In this document: in pieces, positions 8,840-17,424 of the stretch
Position numbering within the stretch: position 1 is the first letter of the stretch
How the letters are laid out: every line of letters starts with the position of its first letter
Assembly (NCBI RefSeq): GCF_900101075.1
Contig: NZ_FNFY01000007.1
Span: 1-64,000 of the forward strand
Reading direction: 5' to 3'
DNA length: 64,000 nucleotides
Source of the DNA: Lacicoccus qingdaonensis
GTDB taxonomy: Bacteria; Bacillota; Bacilli; Staphylococcales; Salinicoccaceae
Position numbers and translations under genes: made by a program
The notes under the pieces: model-generated
Seen by the model: only the letters and a program-made list of their open reading frames with translations
Database searches by the model: none
What the model was told of the DNA's origin: nothing

Positions 8840-8870
8840 AACTAAGTAGAAATGTAATGGAGGCATTCTG

Positions 8871-9677
8871 ATGAATGTTTTTAAACTGAAAGATTTAATA
8901 TTGGAAAAACTGAATGCAAAACGCGCTGATTTTGATTTCAAATTCAACAGGAAAGATGAAGAACTCAGAATCGAGCGTAAGGATAATAAAAAAGGTGTCG
9001 ATATAGAACTTGCAAAAGCGGCTCAAAAAGCCAAAAATGATGATAAGTTTGTGGATGAAATCATCTACTATATCGATGAGACATTAAGCCGCATGGAAGA
9101 TGAGTCTGTCGATCTGGACCAGTCCATGATCTATCCGGTCGTCAGATCGACAAGCTTTTATGACGAGACAAAAAGCGGACTGAAATTCATCATGGATGAT
9201 CACACGAATGAGACCAGGGTATATTATGCAATGGACTTTAAAAACAGCTACCGTCTGATTGATGAGAAACTTGCAGAATCATTCGGCATGAGCCACGAAG
9301 ATATCAGAGTCCTTGCCTACAATAATCTGAGCAATATGAAAATAGATTATAAAAAACAGACTGTACAGGAAAATGACTTTTATTTTGTGAATCATAATGA
9401 CGGCTACGATGCATCAAGAATTCTCAATGAACAGTTTTTGAATGATATGCATGAAATATGTGAAGGGGAGATGATGGTGGGTCTTCCGCACCAGGACGTG
9501 CTCATAATCGCCGATGTCAAAAATGAAGTGGGTTACGATATCATGGCCCAGATGATGATGCAGTACTTTGCAGAAGGACTGACGCCGATCACATCACTGT
9601 CATTCTCGTACAAGGACAAAAGATTGCAGCCGGTATTCATACTCGGTAAACAAAAGAATTCAAAAAGAGGGAATTAA
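8871..9677 (+). CDS. ytpQ: YtpQ family protein (DUF1444)
   Basis: 268 residues, soluble, no membrane segment. The N-terminal start MNVFKLKDLILEKL and the later FIMDDHTNETRVYYAM, HNDGYDASRILNE and VGLPHQDVLIIADV blocks are typical of the DUF1444 family. The function is unknown; it is conserved between the peptidase and ytpR in Bacillales. The site ATGGAGGCATT precedes the ATG. The stop codon directly abuts the ytpR start. Confidence 0.87.
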   Translation: MNVFKLKDLILEKLNAKRADFDFKFNRKDEELRIERKDNKKGVDIELAKAAQKAKNDDKFVDEIIYYIDETLSRMEDESVDLDQSMIYPVVRSTSFYDETKSGLKFIMDDHTNETRVYYAMDFKNSYRLIDEKLAESFGMSHEDIRVLAYNNLSNMKIDYKKQTVQENDFYFVNHNDGYDASRILNEQFLNDMHEICEGEMMVGLPHQDVLIIADVKNEVGYDIMAQMMMQYFAEGLTPITSLSFSYKDKRLQPVFILGKQKNSKRGN

Positions 9678-10271
9678 ATGAAACTGACTTATAATAATGC
9701 TTATGTTGGTGACGTACTGCTAGTATCCTTAAGAAGTCCGAAAACACCGTCCTATACACATCACGACGGAGTTACAGTCATCAAGGAAAATGATGAGATC
9801 ATCGGTTTGAACATTTTCAACGCTTCAGGTAAATTTGAGCTTGAGGAAGATGTTGTAAATATCACTCCGACAAAAGCACATCTTGAAAAAATCAATGAAA
9901 TTTTAACAGGGGCAGGCGAAGAAAAGATTGAAGCGGATCTGAGTCCTAAGTTTGTTGTCGGTTATGTCTCTGAAAAATCACAGCACCCTGATGCCGACAA
10001 GCTCAATGTGTGCCAGGTGGACGTCGGGGATGACAATTTGAAAATCGTCTGCGGGGCACCGAATGTCGATGCCGGCCAGAAAGTGGTCGTGGCGAAAGTC
10101 GGGGCATGGATGCCGGACGGTATGTACATCAAACCTTCCAAACTCAGAGGTGTTGAATCGAACGGCATGATTTGTTCAAAAAAAGAATTAAATCTTGAAG
10201 ATGATGGGATTGACGGAATCTATGTGTTAAGTGATGACTATGAAGTCGGTCAATCATTTGCAGTGAATTAA
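9678..10271 (+). CDS. ytpR: YtpR, tRNA-binding-domain protein
   Basis: 197 residues. The C-terminal half (about 95-195) is an EMAP/PheT-type OB-fold tRNA-binding domain: VGYVSEKSQHPDADKLNVC, IVCGAPNVDAGQKVVVAK, LRGVESNGMICSKKEL. The N-terminal half has the usual YtpR domain. Homologous to the N-terminus of PheRS beta but stand-alone; the role in the cell is not established. It begins one base after the ytpQ stop and is followed after 10 bases by the FtsK-like gene. Confidence 0.9.
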   Translation: MKLTYNNAYVGDVLLVSLRSPKTPSYTHHDGVTVIKENDEIIGLNIFNASGKFELEEDVVNITPTKAHLEKINEILTGAGEEKIEADLSPKFVVGYVSEKSQHPDADKLNVCQVDVGDDNLKIVCGAPNVDAGQKVVVAKVGAWMPDGMYIKPSKLRGVESNGMICSKKELNLEDDGIDGIYVLSDDYEVGQSFAVN

Positions 10272-10281
10272 GGGTGAGATT

Positions 10282-11970
10282 ATGGCGAGATCAAGGAAAA
10301 GAAGAGAATTTAAACCTGTGGATGCAGAAGAAAAGCTGACAGAAGAGCGCTTCAGATTTCCGCTTGACCTAGACGATGATATTAAAAATCAGCCGGTTGA
10401 AAAACCGGAGAGTCATGATGCCGAGGGGTTCGTCAGAAGGGACAGAAGACGTCAGCCTCATCAATCGACGAATTTACCGGATAAAAATAAATCAAGCTTC
10501 ATATTGAAAAAGGCGAGGGAGATCCCGTCGCCTGTTCATGGTCTGAAAAAAGATGATGTTGATAAAAATAATGAACCGGTACCGGAAACTCCTGAACATC
10601 CGGATGACACGAACTATGATGATATCCAGTCAGTCATCATCCGCGATATTGTAAAAGAAAGGAATCGTAAAAAACACCGTGATAATGTCAAAAGAGAAGC
10701 TGCGGTGAAGAGAAGGAAAGAGGAAGCCGAATCCAGAAATTCTCAAAATTTAAAATCAGCCATCAAACCTCTGACAAAAAATAAAAAGTCATTGAAGGAA
10801 GAAAAAATTCCGACCCACACGATGGGCACCCCTGTAAAATTGAAGGCATCATCCGAAAAACGCCAGGGGCCGACCGTCAGCCTGCCGTCAATGAATATGC
10901 TGGGCAGGATGCAGGCAAAGAACTATGCCGTTGAGGAAAAAGAACTCAGCGAGGCGATTGTCCAGGCTTTCAATGCAAACGGTGTGCCGGCAAGTATCAA
11001 TCAATATAAATCAAACGGCATCATCGGAACACATGAATTAAAATTAAACCGGAATTTCAGAATCAGCAATATTTCAAAACTCAAAGCGCACATACTGCCT
11101 TACCTGCCTGTTGAAGAAATGCGGGTCGTTGCACCGATCATCGGTACAAGCCATATCGGTGTGGAGATTCCCTTGAAGGAACCGATGCCGATATACTTCA
11201 GCACATTATTTCAAAAAAGCAGTTTGAAGCTGAGAAAAAATGATTATAAATTCGTGCTGGGCAAAATTGTCGATGACCAGATTTTCAGCTATGAACTGCC
11301 AAAAGCCGGTCATCTGCTGGTATACAGCGGAAATAATGATGAGGCAGCCCATCTGATTGACAATTTCATCATTTCGATGCTCATGAACCATACTGCCCAT
11401 GATCTGAAGTTTAAATTCGTCACAAGCAACGATATGTACGATGATTATAAACAGCTGAACTATCTGTTCAGTGAACATGATTCAATCAGGTCGCCGAATG
11501 CATTGGATGATATTTTGCAGGAAGTAAATTCCAGGTCAAACCAATTCAGACGCGCCCATGTAAGAAATATATCCAGTTTCAATAAGCGTGTCAGTCATGC
11601 GAATAAAAAAAGTGTTATAGTGATTGTTATCGACGATTTCAGCGAACTTATCCAGAGCAACAACCATGAAGCGGTAAACGCTGTGGTGCAGATCCTTAAA
11701 AAAGGAAAGCCGCTTGGCATCCATCTTCTGATCAGGCACGGCGATCCGGCTGCAAAAGTGGGATATGAACTTCTGCAGCTTCTGCAGACAAAAGTGTCCT
11801 TCAAAGATGACAGGAATCAAGTGATCAAAGGTGCAGAGCATCTGGTGGAAGGCAATGATATGCTGATTCAGATTCCGACTTCCAATAAACCTCTCAGAGT
11901 CAACAGAGGCGAAATCGAAAAAGAAACCAAGGATAAAATTTTAGCGTTCATACGCGAGCAACAACCTTAA
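10282..11970 (+). CDS. Degenerate FtsK/SftA-like DNA translocase homologue (YtpS position)
   Basis: 562 residues; no membrane helices. Residues 1-200 are charged linker (KERNRKKHR, EAAVKRRKEEAE). Residues 205-330 resemble the FtsK alpha domain (LSEAIVQAFNANGVPASI, HIGVEIPLKEP). From 334 the ATPase fold continues with HLLVY at 344-348, but where FtsK/SpoIIIE have GxTGSGKS this protein reads SGNNDEAA (349-356). Walker B is IVIDDFSEL (448-456) with Asp for the Glu at 452. The ATQRPS segment reads IRHGDPAA, and no gamma domain follows. Staphylococcal and Bacillus relatives at this locus are much longer and have intact motifs. It is not a random wreck: the frame is open and codons look selected. 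ATP hydrolysis is very unlikely. Site AAGGGTGAG fits the ATG; murC follows closely. Confidence 0.82.
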   Translation: MARSRKRREFKPVDAEEKLTEERFRFPLDLDDDIKNQPVEKPESHDAEGFVRRDRRRQPHQSTNLPDKNKSSFILKKAREIPSPVHGLKKDDVDKNNEPVPETPEHPDDTNYDDIQSVIIRDIVKERNRKKHRDNVKREAAVKRRKEEAESRNSQNLKSAIKPLTKNKKSLKEEKIPTHTMGTPVKLKASSEKRQGPTVSLPSMNMLGRMQAKNYAVEEKELSEAIVQAFNANGVPASINQYKSNGIIGTHELKLNRNFRISNISKLKAHILPYLPVEEMRVVAPIIGTSHIGVEIPLKEPMPIYFSTLFQKSSLKLRKNDYKFVLGKIVDDQIFSYELPKAGHLLVYSGNNDEAAHLIDNFIISMLMNHTAHDLKFKFVTSNDMYDDYKQLNYLFSEHDSIRSPNALDDILQEVNSRSNQFRRAHVRNISSFNKRVSHANKKSVIVIVIDDFSELIQSNNHEAVNAVVQILKKGKPLGIHLLIRHGDPAAKVGYELLQLLQTKVSFKDDRNQVIKGAEHLVEGNDMLIQIPTSNKPLRVNRGEIEKETKDKILAFIREQQP

Positions 11971-11995
11971 TATATTGAGAAAGTTTGGTGTCCCT

Positions 11996-13294
11996 GTGGA
12001 AAAATTTCATTTTATTGGTATAAAGGGTGCAGGCATGAGCGCCCTTGCTCAAGTACTGCATGACCTGGGTCATGCAGTACGAGGCTCTGACATTGATAAG
12101 GAAGTTTTTACGGAATTCCAGTTGAGAGATAAAGGGATAGAAATCCTGTCTTTTGATGAGAACAATGTTGAAGAGGGCTATACTTATATTGCAGGAAATG
12201 CATTTAAAGATGATCATGTTGAGATCAAGAAGGCGATGGACAGTAACTTCAAAGTCATCAGATATCATGAGTTCCTGGCTGAATTCATGAGAGGATTCAC
12301 TTCTATTGCGGTCACCGGCGCACATGGAAAGACTTCGACGACCGGCCTCTTGAGCCATGTGATGAACGGCGATGTTGAAACCACCTTTTTAATCGGAGAC
12401 GGTACAGGTTTCGGTTTGAAACGCAGTGATTATTTCACATTTGAATCATGTGAGTACAAAAGACATTTCCTGAGCTATTATCCTGACTACGCCATCATAA
12501 CAAATATCGATTTTGACCATCCTGACTACTTTAAAGACCTGGATGATGTTGTCGATGCTTTCAATGATATGGCATCGCAGGTCAAAAAGGCGGTCATCAC
12601 TTTCGGTGGTGATGAAAATATCAATAAGATCAGTGTCGATGTGCCTCTTTACACTTACGGCATAGAAGGCGACTATGATGTCACCGCATCCAATATCAGA
12701 ACGACTGAAAAAGGTACAGTGTTCGATGTGACCATCGGTGAGGACTACAAGGACACAGTCGTCATCCCGATGTACGGGGACCACCATGTATTGAACTCAC
12801 TGTCTGTGATTGCTGTGTGCTACTTCGAATCGCTGAATATGAAAAATATTAAAGAAGCATTTCTCACATTCGGAGGTGTGAAACGCCGTTTCAGCGAGAC
12901 ATATATCAATGATATGGTTCTTGTCGATGACTATGCGCACCATCCGAAAGAGATCAGGGCGACGCTTGAGACAGCACGTAAAAAATATCCAGGGAGAGAA
13001 ATCGTATCAGTTTTCCAGCCGCATACTTTTTCCAGGACGGAAAAATTTCTGAATGAATTTGCCGAAGCACTGAACGAATCGGATAAAACATATATTGTCG
13101 ATATTTTCGGTTCTGCAAGGGAAGCGGCTGGAAATTTGTCCAGTGCGGATTTAAGTGAACTGATACCCGGCGCCACCGTCTTGAACGATGACGATTTGGA
13201 ATTATTGAATAATCACCAAAATGCAGTCATTATATTCATGGGTGCAGGAGATATTCAAAAATATGAAAAAAGATTTACAGAATTATTATCATAA
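11996..13294 (+). CDS. murC: UDP-N-acetylmuramate--L-alanine ligase
   Basis: First amino-acid ligase of the peptidoglycan stem peptide. The N-terminal nucleotide-binding loop is FIGIKGAGMSALAQVLHDLG; the ATP loop is VTGAHGKTSTTGLLSH; the central motif has TNIDFDHPDYF; the C-terminal domain has DDYAHHPKEI and FQPHTFSRT. About 432 residues. The open frame can start at TTG 11975, but alignment with known MurC proteins favours GTG 11996 (MEKFHFIG); neither has a strong ribosome site, so the start is uncertain. It is 25 bases after the FtsK-like gene, the same order as in Bacillus and Staphylococcus. Confidence 0.95.
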   Translation: MEKFHFIGIKGAGMSALAQVLHDLGHAVRGSDIDKEVFTEFQLRDKGIEILSFDENNVEEGYTYIAGNAFKDDHVEIKKAMDSNFKVIRYHEFLAEFMRGFTSIAVTGAHGKTSTTGLLSHVMNGDVETTFLIGDGTGFGLKRSDYFTFESCEYKRHFLSYYPDYAIITNIDFDHPDYFKDLDDVVDAFNDMASQVKKAVITFGGDENINKISVDVPLYTYGIEGDYDVTASNIRTTEKGTVFDVTIGEDYKDTVVIPMYGDHHVLNSLSVIAVCYFESLNMKNIKEAFLTFGGVKRRFSETYINDMVLVDDYAHHPKEIRATLETARKKYPGREIVSVFQPHTFSRTEKFLNEFAEALNESDKTYIVDIFGSAREAAGNLSSADLSELIPGATVLNDDDLELLNNHQNAVIIFMGAGDIQKYEKRFTELLS

Positions 13295-13383
13295 TTTGCA
13301 ATAAATATGTTTACTCACAGCCGAATTAGGCTATTTTAAATAATGAATAAAAAATTGTAAAAAGAAGATGGAGGCGTTTGATT

Positions 13384-13911
13384 ATGGATTGGCAGCTTAT
13401 ATTAGCCATTGCTGCGGGAGTAGCGGCGATTGCTTTATTGATTGTTGCAATTGCAGTAGCTTATGTTTTACTACCTGTTAAAAAGAATTTAGATCATATT
13501 GCGAAAACACTGGATGGTGTGGAAGGTCAAATTCAAGGTATCACTAGAGAATCTACAGATTTACTTCATAAAGCGAACCGCTTGACTGAAGATGTTCAGG
13601 GTAAATCACAGAAACTGAATTCAGTTGTAGATGCAATTCAGGGCATGGGCGATTCAGTCAGCAACCTGAACAGCTCAGTGGATAGAGTGACAAACTCTAT
13701 CACTCATAATATTTCACAAAATGAAGACAAGATTTCACAAGTTGTCCAGTGGTCCAACGTTGCAATGGAAGTTGCAGATAAATGGCAGATGAGACAGCGA
13801 CGCAACAAGGCTTATAACACGAATACACAGTCAGCTGAAGACGGTGAAAACCTGCCGGTGGCGGTGAATTCCCCTTCAACGGGAAATGACAATTCCGGCG
13901 AAAATCGTTAA
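13384..13911 (+). CDS. DUF948 domain protein, membrane-anchored coiled coil
   Basis: About 175 residues. An N-terminal membrane helix (ILAIAAGVAAIALLIVAIAVAYVLL) is followed by a Gln/Ser-rich helical region (residues 35-125, DHIAKTLDGVEGQIQGI and similar) typical of DUF948, and a short disordered tail. Related Bacillus proteins (YtxG) are general stress proteins. ATGGAGGCG precedes the ATG at 13384, which is preferred over TTG 13378. It lies immediately before the YtxH-type gene, the standard ytxG-ytxH pairing. Confidence 0.85.
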   Translation: MDWQLILAIAAGVAAIALLIVAIAVAYVLLPVKKNLDHIAKTLDGVEGQIQGITRESTDLLHKANRLTEDVQGKSQKLNSVVDAIQGMGDSVSNLNSSVDRVTNSITHNISQNEDKISQVVQWSNVAMEVADKWQMRQRRNKAYNTNTQSAEDGENLPVAVNSPSTGNDNSGENR

Positions 13912-13951
13912 CAGCCACTGTATAAAACTGAAAAGGAGGTCTTTATAAATT

Positions 13952-14434
13952 ATGGAAACTTATAATAGAGATCGCCATTTACATGGTGTAGAGGAATATG
14001 AACAACAGGTCCACAGCACCACAGGCCGTGACTTCACGATCGGTCTTGCAATAGGGCTCGCCGTGGGCACGATAGGCGGTTTGTTCCTGGCACCGAAATC
14101 TGGTGATGCGTTAAGGGATGACATCTCTGATACAACGAACAGATTCACCCAGACTTTCAATTCAAAAGATGATGGCGGTGCTGATACTGAATCACTGAAA
14201 GCCAAGGCAGAACAGAAAACTGAAGAACTTCGTTCCAAAGTGGAAGATAAAAAAGATCAGGCAGTTGCCAAGAAAAGCGAATTGGAAGAAAAACAACGCA
14301 TAAAGAATATGGATGAAGAAGAGATTCAGGCTCAAAAGAGAGCGATACAGGATGATGTAGCCGACGAAGGTGCACAAGATCCGAGAACGGTGGACATGTC
14401 CAAGTATGCAGAAGAAGATAAAGATAATAAGTAA
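13952..14434 (+). CDS. ytxH: YtxH domain protein
   Basis: 160 residues. The YtxH core is residues 25-50: DFTIGLAIGLAVGTIGGLFLAPKSGDALR, quoted in parts: one hydrophobic helix then the APKSG turn. The rest is a charged helix (KAKAEQKTEELRSKVEDK). In Bacillus ytxGH are sigma-B-dependent stress genes; I do not see a clear sigma-B promoter here. The ribosome site AAAGGAGG is excellent. Probably cotranscribed with the DUF948 gene 40 bases upstream. Confidence 0.87.
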   Translation: METYNRDRHLHGVEEYEQQVHSTTGRDFTIGLAIGLAVGTIGGLFLAPKSGDALRDDISDTTNRFTQTFNSKDDGGADTESLKAKAEQKTEELRSKVEDKKDQAVAKKSELEEKQRIKNMDEEEIQAQKRAIQDDVADEGAQDPRTVDMSKYAEEDKDNK

Positions 14435-14440
14435 CACCGA

Positions 14441-14474
14441 TTAACCACATGTTTTACATGTGGTTAATTTTTTT
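14441..14474 (+). terminator. Terminator after ytxH
   Basis: TTAACCACATG pairs perfectly with CATGTGGTTAA around TTTTA, followed by a run of T. Confidence 0.92.
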
Positions 14475-14540
14475 ATGTGATTATTACAACAATCAGTGTA
14501 ATTAAGATGCAATCATCGTCATATTCATGTTATTATTAAA

Positions 14541-14554
14541 AACAAACGTTTACA
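14541..14554 (+). promoter_or_regulatory. cre-like palindrome upstream of ccpA
   Basis: AACAAACGTTTACA matches 11 of 14 positions of the cre consensus TGWAANCGNTNWCA and contains the palindrome AAACGTTT. It lies 23 bases before the ccpA start. This fits possible autoregulation, which is inference. Confidence 0.4.
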
Positions 14555-14576
14555 TATTTATTCAGGAGGTGTACAT

Positions 14577-15569
14577 ATGACAGTAACTATTTACGATGTA
14601 GCACGTGAAGCAAAAGTATCCATGGCTACAGTGTCCCGGGTGCTTAACGGCAACCCTAACGTTAAGCCGGAGACGAGGAAAAAAGTTAAAGAAGTCATTA
14701 AAAGATTAAATTACAGGCCCAACGCTGTTGCTCGGGGTTTGGCGAGCAAAAAAACGACGACAGTGGGCGTGATCATACCGGATATATCCAATCTGTATTA
14801 TTCATCTTTGGCAAGAGGGCTGGATGATATCGCAGAAATGTATAACTATCAGACAATTATAGCAAATACGGATAATGACCCTGTAAAGGAAAGAAATTCA
14901 TTTTTAAACTTGATCAGCAAACAGGTGGACGGAATCGTATTTCTCGGCGGTACTCTCAATGATGAGACGATTGAAGACATCAAGGGGTCGAATGTCCCTG
15001 TCGTCATTTGCGGTACGAGCGAGAAAGATGCAAATCTGCCGTCGGTAAACATCGATTATTTCAAGGCGATCAAAGAAATCTCCAATCATTTATTTGAAAG
15101 TGGCGCGAAGAACATATTCTTCATCAAGGCGCTTTATTCCCAGCAGCTTGAACGTCACATTGAAGACGGGCTGAAAGAAGCTTACAAGGAAAATAATCTG
15201 CCGTTCAAAGAAGAGTACATCCAGGAAGTGGCCACTCATTATCAGGCAGGCAGGGATGTATTCGACCGTCTCATTGACGAGGAAAATATAGATGTGCTTA
15301 TCACGATGAGTGATGAAGCGGCTGTCGGTATGCTGCACGGCGCAATGGACCGCGGTATCAGTTTCCCGAATAAATTACAGCTCGTCAGCTGCAGCAACAC
15401 GCATCTCGTACACATGATGCGTCCGCCTGTGACGAGTATTGCGATACCTCTGTATGATATCGGTGCGGTGGGGATGAGATTGTTGACGAAGTATATGAAA
15501 GACGAACCGGTGGATGAACCGAATGTGATTCTGCCTTATATCATCGAGTACAGATCTTCAACAAAATAA
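14577..15569 (+). CDS. ccpA: Catabolite control protein A
   Basis: LacI/GalR-family global regulator of carbon metabolism; with HPr-Ser46-P it binds cre sites. 330 residues: helix-turn-helix and hinge in 1-60 (TIYDVAREAKVSMATVSRVL, NYRPNAVARGL), then the two-lobed effector domain with VGVIIPDISNLYYSSLARG and, near the end, VTSIAIPLYDIGAVGMRLL. The site CAGGAGGTG is strong. It lies upstream of, and converges on, acuC; the gene aroA that precedes ccpA in Staphylococcus is absent here. Confidence 0.96.
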   Translation: MTVTIYDVAREAKVSMATVSRVLNGNPNVKPETRKKVKEVIKRLNYRPNAVARGLASKKTTTVGVIIPDISNLYYSSLARGLDDIAEMYNYQTIIANTDNDPVKERNSFLNLISKQVDGIVFLGGTLNDETIEDIKGSNVPVVICGTSEKDANLPSVNIDYFKAIKEISNHLFESGAKNIFFIKALYSQQLERHIEDGLKEAYKENNLPFKEEYIQEVATHYQAGRDVFDRLIDEENIDVLITMSDEAAVGMLHGAMDRGISFPNKLQLVSCSNTHLVHMMRPPVTSIAIPLYDIGAVGMRLLTKYMKDEPVDEPNVILPYIIEYRSSTK

Positions 15570-15571
15570 TG

Positions 15572-15617
15572 AAAACCTCTTGTCGGAGTCGATATACAAC
15601 TCCAGTCAGAGGTTTTT
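15572..15617. terminator. Bidirectional terminator between ccpA and acuC
   Basis: AAAACCTCT and AGAGGTTTT form the outer stem and GGAGT/ACTCC the inner stem, with a small internal loop. T-runs face both directions, serving convergent ccpA and acuC. Confidence 0.8.
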
Positions 15618-16765
15618 TATATTTGTTCCAGATACATCAGAATTCTCTGCAGCATACCTTCATTTTTTTCAGTGATATCGTTCTTCCGGGGTATTTCCTG
15701 GAAGTCACTTAGATCATCTTCCCACAATGTCGGAAATTCGACCTTGCTTTTAGCCTGATACTTTTTTAGAAAAGCATCGGGCAGCTTGCCGCGGGGTGGT
15801 TTTTCATTGTGCATCGCCAGCCATATCTGTGCCCACATCCTCGGCACGACCTGCCATATATTATAACCGCCGCCACCGACAGCAATCCATTTGCCGTCTG
15901 TATATTCATCGCTGAGGCGGTTGACGATACGCGGAATTTCTTCATATGATTTCGAAGTCAAAGCGAGATGGGTCATCGGGTCTCTGTAATGTGCATCCAC
16001 TCCGTTTTGACTTATCAGGATATCCGGCTTGAATTTGATGATTGCATTTTCCAGACTGTCTTCAAAAATACTTAAAAATGATTCATCTTCTGTAAAAGCA
16101 TCGACAGGTAAATTGACTGAAAATCCGAAACCTGCATCGCCGCCTCTTTCCGTTGTGGAACCGGTGCCCGGAAATAAGTATCTTCCCGTCTCATGAATGG
16201 AGTAGGTCATCACTTCATTAGTATTATAGAAAGTAAACTGTACACCGTCTCCGTGGTGAGCATCCGTATCAATATAAAGGACTTTCAGACCGTAATGCTT
16301 CCTCATATATTCAATGGCTACCGCCGAATCATTATAAATGCAAAATCCGCTGGCACGACCGGTAAAACCGTGATGTAGTCCGCCGGCAAGGCTCAGAACC
16401 TTATTTGCATTGCCTTTCACCACTTCATCTACAGCGGTCAGTGTGGCGCCGACCAGCATTTTACTTTTTTCATGCATATCATCAAAAGTTGGCGTATCCT
16501 CACCCGCGAGACCGTAACTTTCCATCTGGGACCCAGGAAGTGAGCCTTCACCGGCTTTTTTGACTGCTTCTACATAATCAGGCTGGTGGGTGAGCAGCAG
16601 CTCCTCATCAGTCGCTTTTCTCGGTTTAATGATGTCTTCTTCTTTTAAAAAACCTGATGCTGTCAGTAAATCAGTTGTCATTTTTACTCTCATTTGATTA
16701 AAGGGGTGCTGATCATTGAATCTGTATTCAAGCAATGATTTATCATATACATATAATGGTTTCAT
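15617..16765 (-). CDS. acuC: Acetoin utilization protein AcuC, histone-deacetylase-like lysine deacetylase
   Basis: 382 residues of the zinc class I/II HDAC fold. Visible active-site features: SLAGGLHHGFTGRASGFC with the His pair, YIDTDAHHGDGVQ with zinc-binding Asp/His, ISQNGVDAHYRDP, and VGGGGYN. In Bacillus AcuC deacetylates, and so reactivates, acetyl-CoA synthetase, opposing AcuA. It is the last gene of the acuA-acuB-acuC operon, overlapping acuB by four bases (ATGA). Confidence 0.94.
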   Translation of the reverse strand: MKPLYVYDKSLLEYRFNDQHPFNQMRVKMTTDLLTASGFLKEEDIIKPRKATDEELLLTHQPDYVEAVKKAGEGSLPGSQMESYGLAGEDTPTFDDMHEKSKMLVGATLTAVDEVVKGNANKVLSLAGGLHHGFTGRASGFCIYNDSAVAIEYMRKHYGLKVLYIDTDAHHGDGVQFTFYNTNEVMTYSIHETGRYLFPGTGSTTERGGDAGFGFSVNLPVDAFTEDESFLSIFEDSLENAIIKFKPDILISQNGVDAHYRDPMTHLALTSKSYEEIPRIVNRLSDEYTDGKWIAVGGGGYNIWQVVPRMWAQIWLAMHNEKPPRGKLPDAFLKKYQAKSKVEFPTLWEDDLSDFQEIPRKNDITEKNEGMLQRILMYLEQI

Positions 16766-17406
16766 CTCAAACCCATTTTGTCAGGAGTCAGCACATTGAA
16801 CCCCTGTTCCTGTAGTCTTCGTATTGCAAATTTCGGATTCATCGCCTGAACGCGTAATACAATGATTTTATTCCCCTTGGTTTCCTTATTCTTATAAACT
16901 GACACACTGATTATTCTAATGTTCAAATCTTTGAATACTTTTCCTACTTCATAGATGACGCCTGTCTTGTCTTCGATATCTATCTCAATGATCGATCCGG
17001 GTTCTTTTATACCGGTCAGCTCCAGGAAAGTGTTAAGCATATCCTTTTGTGTAACGATACCGACGATTTTACCTTCTCTGACCACAGGAATCGCACCAAT
17101 CGCAAAATGATAGAAATCAAGGGCAATTTCCTCAACGAAGTCCATGGGATGGCAATAGGTCACGTTCGTCCTCATTATTCTGGACAGCGGCTGTTCCAGA
17201 TTCATAACGGGATCTTCATCAGACAGTACGGACGGCAGTGTCATTTTAACATCTCTGTCTGAAACGATACCGACTAATTTATCTTCCTCATTGGTGATGG
17301 GCACATGCCTGAATGAATACCGGCTCATCATATTGAGCGCTTCTTCAATTGTATTTTCCGGGGACAACGTCCGGACAGGCGATGTCATAATTCTTTCTAC
17401 TAACAT
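16762..17406 (-). CDS. acuB: AcuB-like protein: two CBS domains plus ACT domain
   Basis: 214 residues. CBS 1 covers about 7-65 (MTSPVRTLSPENTIEEALNM, ends IVSDRDVKMTL); CBS 2 about 75-130 (AIGAIPVVREGKIVGIVTQKD); a C-terminal ACT domain about 138-210 (SIIEIDIEDKTGVIYEVGKVF). The architecture suggests adenine-nucleotide sensing, and in Bacillus acuB is linked to AcuC function; the exact mechanism is not shown by sequence. It lies between acuA and acuC; staphylococci usually lack acuB. The start has a GAGGAGGATATT site. Confidence 0.9.
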   Translation of the reverse strand: MLVERIMTSPVRTLSPENTIEEALNMMSRYSFRHVPITNEEDKLVGIVSDRDVKMTLPSVLSDEDPVMNLEQPLSRIMRTNVTYCHPMDFVEEIALDFYHFAIGAIPVVREGKIVGIVTQKDMLNTFLELTGIKEPGSIIEIDIEDKTGVIYEVGKVFKDLNIRIISVSVYKNKETKGNKIIVLRVQAMNPKFAIRRLQEQGFNVLTPDKMGLR

Positions 17407-17424
17407 TTAATATCCTCCTCAGCA

